Shown: in pieces, positions 8,443 to 18,091 of the stretch
Numbering within the stretch: the stretch's first letter is position 1
Layout of the letters: the number at the start of each line of letters is the position of its first letter
DNA from: Lachnospiraceae bacterium
Lineage (GTDB): Bacteria; Bacillota; Clostridia; Lachnospirales; Lachnospiraceae
DNA: 33,496 nucleotides
Direction: 5' to 3'
Assembly: GCA_014804365.1 (NCBI GenBank)
Contig: JAAUZX010000064.1
Coordinates: forward strand, 1-33,496
The notes under the pieces: generated by a model
The model's database searches: none
The model's input: only the letters and a program-made list of their open reading frames with translations
What the model was told of the DNA's origin: nothing
Made by a program: the position numbers and the translations under genes

Positions 8443-9636
8443 ATGCTTTATTTTGATAATAGCGCGACGTCTCCAATTGATGAGGAAGTATTAGATGCAA
8501 TGCTTCCATATCTTAAGGAGGAATTTGGAAATCCTTCAAGTAAATATTATTGTAAAGCAGTCAATGCAAAAAATGCTGTAGAAGATGCAAGGGAGAAGGT
8601 TGCGGCTTTATTAGGAGCAAAGCCTGAAGAGATTGTATTTACTGCTGGTGCAACTGAAAGTAGCAACTTTATTATTAAAGGATATATGGATTATAGAAGG
8701 TATTATGGTGATGGAAAAAATCACATAATTACTTCGGTAGTTGAGCATAAAGCCACATTAAATACCTGTAAATATTTGAATGGTGAATTGTACTCCAATA
8801 ATGATCCGACTATTAGTTTGTTGGGAAATAAACAACAAGTAGATAGAGGATATGAAGCAAGTTTTATTGAAGTAACTTCTTGCGGAGAGGTAGAAAAAAA
8901 ATTAGTTGAGAATGCGTTTCGAGCGAACACCGGTATGGTTTCAATCATCTATGTAAACAATGAAGTAGGAACAATAAATGATATTGGTGCAATTGCGAAA
9001 TTGTGTCATAAAAGAGATATTGCATTCCATTCTGATCTTACACAGGCTGTAGGAAAATTAGAAATAGACGTAAAGAAGTTGGGAATTGACTATGCGTCAT
9101 GCTCTGCTCATAAAATATATGGTCCGAAAGGAATTGGAGCTGCTTACCTAAAATCAGATGATTATGGCATAATACCTATTACATCATTTACGCATGGTGG
9201 AGAGCAGGAGTTTGGATTCAGGGCAGGTACATTGGCGGTACACAATATAGTTGGTTTTGGAAAGGCCGCAGAAATTGCTCATAGAGATTATGAAGTAACT
9301 GAAAAGAAAATTAAGCAGTTAGATAGTTATGCAATTGAAAGATTGTTGGAAATAGAAGGTATTAAGCTAACAAATCCCTCTGAAACACGATTGCCCGGTT
9401 TATTAAGTGTTATTGTAGATCTTCCAGATTTCCATAATGAGCGTTTCATAAGGAAGGTAAGCGGTGATCTTGCTATTTCTACTGGATCAGCATGCAGTGC
9501 GGGAGAGCCCTCATATGTGATTAAGGCGATGGGAATTTCAGACAAAGTATCAAAGGTATTGAGAATAACTTTAAACAAATATACAACAAAAGAAGATGTA
9601 GATAGTTTAGTTTCCATTATAAGAGAGAATATATAG
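8443..9636 (+). CDS. dndA: Cysteine desulfurase (DndA/IscS/NifS type) for phosphorothioation
   Basis: A 397-residue class V PLP-dependent aminotransferase-fold enzyme that takes sulfur from L-cysteine and holds it as a persulfide. The N-terminal YFDNSATSP motif, the PLP lysine K224 in SAHKIYGPKG, and the catalytic C351 in GSACSAGEPS are all visible, so it should be active. It follows dndB by 2 nt with an AAAGG site. In the operon it is the dedicated sulfur donor for DndC; many dnd clusters lack dndA and borrow a housekeeping IscS, so this one is self-sufficient. A housekeeping NifS paralogue can look alike in sequence, and the assignment as DndA rests on context. Confidence 0.9.
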   Translation: MLYFDNSATSPIDEEVLDAMLPYLKEEFGNPSSKYYCKAVNAKNAVEDAREKVAALLGAKPEEIVFTAGATESSNFIIKGYMDYRRYYGDGKNHIITSVVEHKATLNTCKYLNGELYSNNDPTISLLGNKQQVDRGYEASFIEVTSCGEVEKKLVENAFRANTGMVSIIYVNNEVGTINDIGAIAKLCHKRDIAFHSDLTQAVGKLEIDVKKLGIDYASCSAHKIYGPKGIGAAYLKSDDYGIIPITSFTHGGEQEFGFRAGTLAVHNIVGFGKAAEIAHRDYEVTEKKIKQLDSYAIERLLEIEGIKLTNPSETRLPGLLSVIVDLPDFHNERFIRKVSGDLAISTGSACSAGEPSYVIKAMGISDKVSKVLRITLNKYTTKEDVDSLVSIIRENI

Positions 9637-9664
9637 GAACGATATAGATAAAGGCGGAATAAAA

Positions 9665-11431
9665 ATGGACGCACAGATTTTTTCAAACAATCAAAGCTGT
9701 TTTATTAGTACATTGGCAAGATTAAGAGAATCGTCTAAAGATGCAGTCGTATCTGCAAATGCAGGCCTTACTGATCCATATACCATGTATATGCATGTAG
9801 ATAGACCTGTACAAGATAAGTTTGTGTCTATTTTGGAAGAAACTTATGAGACAGATCATGCTGAACTTATCTTGTTATGTGGAAGCGTAGGTGATGGAAA
9901 ATCTCATATGCTTTCATATTGCAAAGCAAAATATCCACAAATGATGGAAAAATTCTATGTACATAATGATTCGACAGCAAGTTTGTATATAGATAAACCA
10001 GCATCTTATACTTTGATGAAAATAATGGAAGATTTTATGGATGAAAAATTGGCTACATCTAAAAGCAAGGTAATTTTGGCTATAAATCTTGGAACATTAA
10101 GTAATTTTTTAGAGGACGATATAGATAATAAGTTCGGAAAGTTAAAGGAATATGTTGAAAAAGCTGGAATCCTTGATGAGACGATAGGTGATGATGCAGA
10201 CAATCCTTTTTTCCATAGTGTTAATTTTGCAGATTATCATATGTACGAATTAGCATCAAGTGGAATAACTTCTACATATATTAGAGGAATTTTTCAAAAA
10301 ATAACGGCAAAAGAAGAAGCGAATGAGTTTTATAAAGAGTACTGTAAGAATTGTAGTGAATGTCAAGCGAAAAATCATTGTCCAATAAAAGTAAATTATG
10401 AATTACTGGCTGATGATAAGATTCAGCAAGGATTAGTGAGTGTATTAGTGGAGAGCATAGTAAAAAACAAACTGATTGTGTCAACAAGAACTTTGCTTAA
10501 TATGATATATGAGATTGTTGTTGATGAACGATATTGGGACAGAGGGTCTTTGGAGCCTAGGAAAGAACCGAGGAAATTAACTAGTCTGCAATATAGTGAA
10601 GCTTTACTACCCAATGTATTGTTTAGCAAAAAAAATTCTTCGGAAGTGTTAGATTCTATGAAAAATGTAGATCCGATGCAGATACGAAATGAGAATATAG
10701 ATGATTTCTTTGTATACTTTGAAAATTCAGATGATGTGATTGGTATTTTTAATGAAAATCTTCAGGAATATGCCGCAATCCTTGAACGATTGAAAAAAAT
10801 AGATTTTGCTGATAAGTCAACACATCCTGTGAAGGAGGCTGTTTTAAGATTATTTGTTAGAATGTGCTGGCTTACCGAGAAGAGAGAGGATTTACTTCCA
10901 AGGGATGAGGCTTATGAAGAATATATGAAAGCACTTTATGCATGGAATACTGGAAGTCATTTAGAATTAAAAAATGTATATGGCATTGTGGAAAAAGGCG
11001 TTTTGTCGTGGAATGGCCAAGCAGAAAAAGATGAGATGCAGTTGCCAATAGGAAATAAAAAGTCAGAATATCATTTAATTCAGAAAATTCAAATAAAGCA
11101 AAGGGTTGACAATCTGCCCAAATTGGAACAAGGATGCTTAAGTACATTTAGGGATGAATTGAGATTGAAATATAGATATTCTGAAAATAAAGAGGCGGAG
11201 TTGGATGTTGATTTTGCTCTGTATAAGTTGTTAAAGCGAGTGCTAAATGGATATATACCTAATATTAATGATAAGAGGGTGAATGTAAAATGTGTTGAAT
11301 TTATCAATAAAATATCACAAGGCGGATCGAAGCAGGAACAGTTATACATACGTGATTTGTCGCAGAAAGAATCAAAGGAATATAGAATATCGTTTGATGA
11401 GGATTTTGGATATTCATTTGAGGTGAACTAA
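9665..11431 (+). CDS. dptF: Phosphorothioation-dependent restriction protein DptF (DndF)
   Basis: A 588-residue P-loop protein with Walker A GSVGDGKS at residues 73-80, the feature of the DptF family. It works with DptG and DptH as the restriction arm that attacks DNA lacking phosphorothioates. A compact cysteine motif, C227-x2-C230-x2-C233-x5-C239, suggests a zinc or Fe-S site. The start ATG follows AAAGGCGG by a good spacing. The stop overlaps the dptG start (TAATG). The gap from dndA is only 28 nt, so modification and restriction genes appear to be transcribed together, unlike the divergent arrangement known from enterobacteria. Confidence 0.87.
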   Translation: MDAQIFSNNQSCFISTLARLRESSKDAVVSANAGLTDPYTMYMHVDRPVQDKFVSILEETYETDHAELILLCGSVGDGKSHMLSYCKAKYPQMMEKFYVHNDSTASLYIDKPASYTLMKIMEDFMDEKLATSKSKVILAINLGTLSNFLEDDIDNKFGKLKEYVEKAGILDETIGDDADNPFFHSVNFADYHMYELASSGITSTYIRGIFQKITAKEEANEFYKEYCKNCSECQAKNHCPIKVNYELLADDKIQQGLVSVLVESIVKNKLIVSTRTLLNMIYEIVVDERYWDRGSLEPRKEPRKLTSLQYSEALLPNVLFSKKNSSEVLDSMKNVDPMQIRNENIDDFFVYFENSDDVIGIFNENLQEYAAILERLKKIDFADKSTHPVKEAVLRLFVRMCWLTEKREDLLPRDEAYEEYMKALYAWNTGSHLELKNVYGIVEKGVLSWNGQAEKDEMQLPIGNKKSEYHLIQKIQIKQRVDNLPKLEQGCLSTFRDELRLKYRYSENKEAELDVDFALYKLLKRVLNGYIPNINDKRVNVKCVEFINKISQGGSKQEQLYIRDLSQKESKEYRISFDEDFGYSFEVN

Positions 11432-12825
11432 TGAATAATACATGGATCGTTTTTGAAGGTGAAGATGGTATAAATGACATCTTTGATGAGGTAAAGAATA
11501 AAAGCAAAAAACATAAAAGAGATGATGCGCTTGTGCCATTTAAAACAAAGACAGATAAAAATCAGTACGAAGATTTTTCAGGTGTTGTTGGCGCGTTCTC
11601 AAGAATTATGTCTGATACTCCAGCGAAGAAAAGTCTTGATATTGCAGTTTTTAAAAAAAATATGCGTGAGAAAATGGGAGATTGTACAGATGAAGATTTT
11701 GAAGTGCTGTTTCAGATAGTTGAAAATTTGTATTTTGAAAACGGAAAACTTCTTCCAATTAACGCGAAAACACTTAGCTATATAGATTGTAATATTTCAC
11801 AACAACAGGTGGCTGAATATTTATATAGCCTGTTTGTAGATTCAACTCCTCTAAAGGACTTATATAAATTGATGACAGCTGCAGAAGACACAAATATACT
11901 GGAAAGATTAGTATTTGATTCGTTAGAAAGCGAATCAAATGACGTTGGAATATCAATTACAAATGCAGATTGTTTTTTGCCATATGTTAAAGATGTATTT
12001 GGAAAGGACTTTGAAATATTAACAAAGGATACAGTTGTATATCAGAATAATATAAATCGATTCTTGGCATATTATTATATGTTTTATGTGTCTCAGTTGG
12101 CTGTGAAGCTGAGTAAATTTGAGAAAGGCAATAGAAACGAGATTGAAAAGATATATTTAACTTTATATGAGGAAGTAGTCACCAAGGTTCGTCCGGGCTA
12201 CGAATATGGATGGAAATATGTTAAAGACAAGCTTAGTCATATGTTTTCGCATTCTGTTGTGATGGAGATGCTTTCACATAATGTGGAAGGAAAGCATATG
12301 GACTATATAGCATTTTATGATCGTTTTAATGGTTCTGGTGATGATGAAAAAGTCTCAAGCGAAATCTATGATATAAAAGAAAAATATATGGAATGGATTA
12401 CCATGGATTATAGTGGGTGTAAACATGACGAAGAAAAAGATAGCCTATGTAAGACATCAAATGAGGTGCGAAGATTATTTGATGTGATTGATTTTCAGTT
12501 TATCAATGGCGGAAGAAGATCTCATTATAATGGTTATAACAAAAAGTATATAGAATTTGTTCAAAAGAATTTTGGCAAGTTTCGAGGAATATATGGATAT
12601 ACGTTAAGCATACATGAAAGTGATATAGTAATGTTTACGCGTATCATCCTTCAAGAACATGATGGAAGAATAAGGTTGGCAAAATTGTTTGACGAATTTG
12701 AAAAGAGAGGGTTGCTCTTTGATAGGGAGTCAAAAAAGAGAATTGTAGATTTGTATGAAAAAATGAATTTACTCGAAAAGCGTTCAGATAGTGGAGATGC
12801 ACAATATGTCAAATACATTTTATAG
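11431..12825 (+). CDS. dptG: Phosphorothioation-dependent restriction protein DptG (DndG)
   Basis: A 464-residue soluble protein sharing one base with the dptF stop and overlapping the dptH start by 20 nt. The length and its fixed place between a DptF P-loop protein and a DptH HerA/FtsK-like ATPase identify it as DptG, the middle subunit of the restriction complex. I see no P-loop, nuclease or membrane motif in it. The C-terminal part, including ILQEHDGRIRLAKLFDEFEK and KKRIVDLYEKMNLLEKR, looks like a winged-helix-type DNA-binding domain. That last point is pattern recognition only. Confidence 0.83.
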   Translation: MNNTWIVFEGEDGINDIFDEVKNKSKKHKRDDALVPFKTKTDKNQYEDFSGVVGAFSRIMSDTPAKKSLDIAVFKKNMREKMGDCTDEDFEVLFQIVENLYFENGKLLPINAKTLSYIDCNISQQQVAEYLYSLFVDSTPLKDLYKLMTAAEDTNILERLVFDSLESESNDVGISITNADCFLPYVKDVFGKDFEILTKDTVVYQNNINRFLAYYYMFYVSQLAVKLSKFEKGNRNEIEKIYLTLYEEVVTKVRPGYEYGWKYVKDKLSHMFSHSVVMEMLSHNVEGKHMDYIAFYDRFNGSGDDEKVSSEIYDIKEKYMEWITMDYSGCKHDEEKDSLCKTSNEVRRLFDVIDFQFINGGRRSHYNGYNKKYIEFVQKNFGKFRGIYGYTLSIHESDIVMFTRIILQEHDGRIRLAKLFDEFEKRGLLFDRESKKRIVDLYEKMNLLEKRSDSGDAQYVKYIL

Positions 12826-15800
12826 TTACATTTCAGAGAAAATAATAAAATATTTTCAGTCTAATGAACCAGTAGCAGGAGATAAATACTATATTCAGTT
12901 TGAAACCGAAGAACAGGTTAATAAATTATATTTAGAATTGGGAAATAATGTTATAGCAAAAAAGTTTGTATACCAAGACGTTGATAGAAATCAGAAATAT
13001 GATACTTATGAGCTGAACTTTGGTCAGATTCAGCTTATAATTGCTGCGTCAATGGATGGTGGTCCACACCCAGATTTTTTGGCAACATTGAGAAACCTAG
13101 TTGGTGTCGAAAGAGGATATGAAAAAAAGGCAATTCTGTTTATTCATTGCTCTTCTCTGGATAGTATTTTGGGTGGTGCCGGAAGTTTAGGAAAAGAGGG
13201 AATGCCACTTAATATTTCTGATATAAAAAAGGATATTGACAGAAGAATTAATGAAACTGGATACAGCGAATTAGATAAGACTATTCTTAGACAATACCTT
13301 GAAAATAAAAGTAAGGAATTAGATGGAACTGTAGCAACTATTTTTGAATATGAAGATATTATACAGTGCTTATCTGATTCACAAATCACTGCGGATGAGT
13401 ATAAAAAATTTGAATTATTTCCAGATGAAATATTGCCAATACTTTCTGGTAAAGAGTTAAGGAATCGCCTTGAGGAGAATCATCAAAACTATGTGAAAAT
13501 ATCAGAAATCCATAGTTTTGGCACTGATTTTTCGAAACTAGAAAATTTATATGGTGAGGATGGAGCAAAGGCACTTTCAAAGTTAGGTTGGGAACAGATA
13601 AGCTTTTCGGATGTTAAAAATTTTGCTGCAAGTAAAAAGAATAAGTCAACAATAGAATATTTACCGATTATTTCTAATCCAACAATTTGGGATAAGGAAG
13701 AAGGTGCTTCGAAAGCAAAAAGTAGAACAAGAAATATTCTGCTTTTCATAGATAATACACAGAATGAAGTAGAAATCGAGTTGGTCTTTTCTGATTTTAC
13801 TAAAAGTGCAGGTATAAATGTGTTAAAAGCTTATCAAGCATTCTTGTCAGTTACGAATAGTGGCAAAAAGCTAACAGCAAAAATATCAGAAATAGACGAC
13901 AAAACGGTATTTGGACGTTTTATATATGAGGCGGATGGAACAAAATTTGAATTTAAAATAGCGGTTCTCCGATGCAAACCTAATTTATTAGAGAATATAA
14001 AGACGCAGTACATTGTTGAGACAAGGGGAACAGAACAAGATGCTATTAGAATAATTTCAGAAGATGACAAGGTTATTATTAATTCATATGGACAGGCAGA
14101 AAAAGAAGTTTATATAACTGAAAATGGTCAGGTAGTGTCTTTGAATGAAAATGATCTTCTTTCAATTACTATAAGTGAGGATTATCCATATGCGGAAGAG
14201 AATGAGGATGTTCATTTTTCTTTGTCAACAACAAATTTTGTTATACCAATAATTAAGGCCTTTGCTGTTGAGAAGCCTACGGTTATAGAAGGGATGAAAC
14301 TCTGGTATTTAAAGAGGACGAAACAATGCAATTTTGAGATTCAAGGTGATAATAGTCTTGTTTTTGGAACGAAGAAATACTTTGCCAGAGATGAGTTTAG
14401 AAAGAGCCTTGAACTTGAGAAAAGATATATTAATCTGGGAAGTCCATTTGTTGTTGAAAATAGTGGTGTAGATGCAGGATTTGATGCAGTGGATATAAGT
14501 TTGCCATTAGGGGTGAAGCAGGCTTTTGATGATATAATCATCTATTTCAAAAGCAACAAAGAAATTCCAAGTTTGGTATATGTGGATAGTAATCTTGAAA
14601 TGTTATATAAGCATTATCTTAATGAAATAATTTTGGAAATTGAAGCTATTGGCGAAGGAACATATTTGAGTGAAGAACAGAAAGGGCTGTTTTATTTAGG
14701 AATTGTAAAGAGAAATTATGGTGATAAAGAAATTTTATTAAGCCCTCTTCACCCGATTAATGTTGCTTATCAATTATTTATAAACGGTCAACAGATTGGC
14801 GGATTAGAAGAGGATGAGATAGATCTCTTGCGTAAATTTCAACAGACAGCGATGTTACCATATATAAATATGGATTTATCTTCAAAGATCCCAAAGGTGT
14901 ACTTGCCAGTGGAACAAATACATTCACCAGAATGGAAGATATATGTTGAAGAGGATCTTCCAAGATATAAAGGGTCTAAGGATTTTGTTTCGAAACTTGT
15001 GTCTGAAAAGATACGAGAGTTCATTGAACATTTTAGCTATTTATTTTCTGCTGAAACAAATACGCCAATTCGAATTAACTTAATAAATACTGGGGATTGT
15101 AGAGAAATTGTCCAGGGAATTATGAAGTACTATGTACATGAACTGAATAGTGCAAAAATCAAGAAGGTAATACCAATTCAAGTGACAATGTATGCTGAAT
15201 CAAAAATAGATAATGCATTTGAAGTGATGTCAAAGGTTGATGATCCAGATATCTTGGTTAAGTCTTTGGGAATCGAAGCTAAAGTGTCAGATATGAGCAT
15301 TGAAGAAATAGTGGATGTTTATAGAAGCAATGTTTGTTTCTATTTCAAAGATATTAATGATCAATTTGGGTATTCGCATATTACCTTTATAGAGCTTGAT
15401 GATGAACATCAGGCAATAACAACAGTAATGGATGATATACCTTCAGGAGTTGTTATGAACGGAATCGCATCAGGAGTACCATCGGTAATGTTAGGAGACT
15501 CATATCGAACCGGATTTGGAACGAAGTTTGCAAATTTAAACACAACACTTCTTAATGTTGCAGCTAAGTATAATGCAATAAATGCTGCTATGAATGGAGA
15601 TGCTTATAGGGGTGGTTCTTGTTATGCTTTAAAAATGGGTGTAAACAAACAGAAAATTTTAGATCGTATCTATGATGCTAGCAATTGGGTCACATTTATT
15701 AATCCAAAAGTTGATTTAAATTATTTTAAGAGTGATCCAAGCGCAAAAGATCTTTTGATTATTCATTATAGCGATCAATACAACATGACTTCAAGCGGTT

Positions 15801-17941
15801 ATGATGCCATTACGGTAACCAAAAAGTCAAAACAATATCAAAACGCAATCTCACGATATTTAGAGATGAACGGTGTGGAGAATGTGCAGGAGCACTCCAA
15901 AAGAATAATCAATATGTTTAATGCACTAAATGGTGATTGGTTGTTAAGAATGCTTTCTTACAAATCACATTTTCCGGTGGAGAAACTGAGCATATTATCG
16001 GCAATGAAGTTGGCTGTTAAGAGATATTCAATAGAAGATGTCAATTGGATTCCGGTATCGCTTGAAGAAATATTGAGAGTTTCAGGATCGGTAGGTCTTT
16101 CACAAAATGAAGCTATTTTTTCTGCAAAGAATTTGGGATTTGATGGACAAACCAGTGATGATCTCCTCCTAGTTGGCATTTTAAATGGAGAAAATGTAAA
16201 GATAACATTTTATCCCATCGAGGTAAAAATTGGAAAAGTTGAGCCGGACTATCTTAAAAAAGGTGTAGAGCAAGCATTGGAAACAAGAAAAATTTTCGAT
16301 AGTATCCTTCAACTCGGAAGCTGTGATGGCAAAGATATAAAGACTCGATTATATAGGAATTTTTTTATGCAGCAAGTGGTGGTTAATGCAGAGAAAATGA
16401 TGTTATATGGAGTTGGAAAAGATAATTCTGCCTGGGAAGTTGTTACGAAAACTGAATTGAGAAAAAAACTTCTTAATGAGGAATATGAAATTGTTGAGAC
16501 TTTGATTCCTAAAATGGGTAGAGCGGGAGTAATTTCTTTTAGAGAAGAATGTACAAAAGAAAGAGAACTTAGAAGTCAAGATGTATTGATTGTGGAGAAA
16601 ACGAAAAGAGAAGGGGTGAATCTTTTAGCTACTACTTTTGACGATATTTCACCAGTCGAGTGGTCGTTGGTACAGGAAACCGCAGATTTGTCAACAATTG
16701 GTAGCGACACAATTAGTGATGAAGATGAGGAAAGTTCTGTTGAGAATATTCCTACTAATGTAAATGATGACGAAATAGAAAATGAAAGGGCAAATGATGA
16801 TACATTGGAAGTGGCTGATACTGACGATGAAATACGGGTTTTAATAGGAGAGGATAGATTTAATCATAAGGTGTTTTGGGAATTTGGAAATAAAGCTTTG
16901 GCAAATAGACATATGTTGATTACAGGGACATCAGGTCAAGGAAAGACATACAGCATACAGGCTATGCTTTATGAATTGGCTAAAAAGAATATATCTGCTG
17001 TAATCTTTGATTATACTGAAGGATTCATGCTACAACAGCTTGAGCAACCGTTTAAAGATTTTATGGGAGATAAGATTAATCAACATATTGTATATAGTAC
17101 AGGTGTTCCGATTAACCCATTCCAAAGACAACAGGTTGAACTTGTTCCAGGACAGATAATACTTGAAAAAGAGTCGGATGTTGCAGCTAGATTAGCGGAT
17201 ATTTTTGCACATGTATATAGTTTTGGCGATCAGCAATATTCAGCTATTTTTGATGCTGTATATAATGGATTAGTTAAATACAGTGACAAAATGAATATGC
17301 AACGGTTTAGAGATGAGCTGGAAGAGATTGTTGAACAGAATAAGACAGCAAAGTCTGTTTTGTCAAAAATGTCGCCGTTTTTCCATACTGTAGAGTTTTC
17401 TTCAGATCCTGACTTTAATTGGGGAGACATTCTTTATGCAGATGATGCAAAGGTTAATATCATTCAGTTAACTATGTTTACTCAGGAAATGAAAGTAATA
17501 ATAACTGAGATGATGTTGTGGGATGCTTGGTATTACACAAAGAAATTTGGAACTAAAGAAAAACCATTTGTGGTAGTTTTGGACGAAGCACAAAACTTGT
17601 CTCATGCAATGAAATCTCCAAGTGCAACCATTTTGACAGAGGGTAGAAAATTTGGGTGGTCAGCATGGTTTGCAACTCAGTCATTAGGAGTTTTGAAGAG
17701 TGATGAGGTAGTAAGACTTCTACAGGCATCATTTAAGTTGTATTTTAAGCCAACAGACAATGAAATTGTCAAAACAGCAAAACAGCTAGATGTAACAGGA
17801 GAGGTAGATTGGCTTTCAGAAGTTCAGAGGTTGAGGAAGGGGCAATGCATTGCAGTTGGAGACAAGATGAAGGCTAATGGGACAGTTGGTCCTGCTGAGC
17901 CGGTGGTGACCTCAATTACCTCATTTGATGAAAGAGGCTGA
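12806..17941 (+). CDS. dptH: Phosphorothioation-dependent restriction protein DptH (HerA/FtsK-like ATPase)
   Basis: At 1711 residues this is the largest protein here and the motor of the DptFGH restriction complex. The C-terminal third carries a HerA/FtsK-type ATPase: Walker A GTSGQGKT with K1380, Walker B VVVLDEAQ with D1593 and E1594, and an arginine-rich tail segment. Upstream of the motor is a stretch that looks like a PD-(D/E)XK core: D1118/D1119, then YPIEVKIGK with E1139 and K1141, and Q1156. This could be the cleaving or nicking centre, which is inference. An acidic linker (about 1300-1345) joins it to the ATPase. The ATG at 12806 has GGAG 9 nt upstream; the GTG at 12791 is less likely. 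The start overlaps dptG by 20 nt. Confidence 0.88.
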   Translation: MSNTFYSYISEKIIKYFQSNEPVAGDKYYIQFETEEQVNKLYLELGNNVIAKKFVYQDVDRNQKYDTYELNFGQIQLIIAASMDGGPHPDFLATLRNLVGVERGYEKKAILFIHCSSLDSILGGAGSLGKEGMPLNISDIKKDIDRRINETGYSELDKTILRQYLENKSKELDGTVATIFEYEDIIQCLSDSQITADEYKKFELFPDEILPILSGKELRNRLEENHQNYVKISEIHSFGTDFSKLENLYGEDGAKALSKLGWEQISFSDVKNFAASKKNKSTIEYLPIISNPTIWDKEEGASKAKSRTRNILLFIDNTQNEVEIELVFSDFTKSAGINVLKAYQAFLSVTNSGKKLTAKISEIDDKTVFGRFIYEADGTKFEFKIAVLRCKPNLLENIKTQYIVETRGTEQDAIRIISEDDKVIINSYGQAEKEVYITENGQVVSLNENDLLSITISEDYPYAEENEDVHFSLSTTNFVIPIIKAFAVEKPTVIEGMKLWYLKRTKQCNFEIQGDNSLVFGTKKYFARDEFRKSLELEKRYINLGSPFVVENSGVDAGFDAVDISLPLGVKQAFDDIIIYFKSNKEIPSLVYVDSNLEMLYKHYLNEIILEIEAIGEGTYLSEEQKGLFYLGIVKRNYGDKEILLSPLHPINVAYQLFINGQQIGGLEEDEIDLLRKFQQTAMLPYINMDLSSKIPKVYLPVEQIHSPEWKIYVEEDLPRYKGSKDFVSKLVSEKIREFIEHFSYLFSAETNTPIRINLINTGDCREIVQGIMKYYVHELNSAKIKKVIPIQVTMYAESKIDNAFEVMSKVDDPDILVKSLGIEAKVSDMSIEEIVDVYRSNVCFYFKDINDQFGYSHITFIELDDEHQAITTVMDDIPSGVVMNGIASGVPSVMLGDSYRTGFGTKFANLNTTLLNVAAKYNAINAAMNGDAYRGGSCYALKMGVNKQKILDRIYDASNWVTFINPKVDLNYFKSDPSAKDLLIIHYSDQYNMTSSGYDAITVTKKSKQYQNAISRYLEMNGVENVQEHSKRIINMFNALNGDWLLRMLSYKSHFPVEKLSILSAMKLAVKRYSIEDVNWIPVSLEEILRVSGSVGLSQNEAIFSAKNLGFDGQTSDDLLLVGILNGENVKITFYPIEVKIGKVEPDYLKKGVEQALETRKIFDSILQLGSCDGKDIKTRLYRNFFMQQVVVNAEKMMLYGVGKDNSAWEVVTKTELRKKLLNEEYEIVETLIPKMGRAGVISFREECTKERELRSQDVLIVEKTKREGVNLLATTFDDISPVEWSLVQETADLSTIGSDTISDEDEESSVENIPTNVNDDEIENERANDDTLEVADTDDEIRVLIGEDRFNHKVFWEFGNKALANRHMLITGTSGQGKTYSIQAMLYELAKKNISAVIFDYTEGFMLQQLEQPFKDFMGDKINQHIVYSTGVPINPFQRQQVELVPGQIILEKESDVAARLADIFAHVYSFGDQQYSAIFDAVYNGLVKYSDKMNMQRFRDELEEIVEQNKTAKSVLSKMSPFFHTVEFSSDPDFNWGDILYADDAKVNIIQLTMFTQEMKVIITEMMLWDAWYYTKKFGTKEKPFVVVLDEAQNLSHAMKSPSATILTEGRKFGWSAWFATQSLGVLKSDEVVRLLQASFKLYFKPTDNEIVKTAKQLDVTGEVDWLSEVQRLRKGQCIAVGDKMKANGTVGPAEPVVTSITSFDERG

Positions 17942-18091
17942 GTGTTAAAAAACGGAATGAATTAAATGACGAGCAAAACGTATACGAGATTTATTGATAA
18001 GCCTTAGATGGTTACGATTGAAAAGATTGCATTATCTCAGGTTCTGGTGCTGGTATTGTGCTTTTTTAACCTGTTTATGGTATAACGATGA

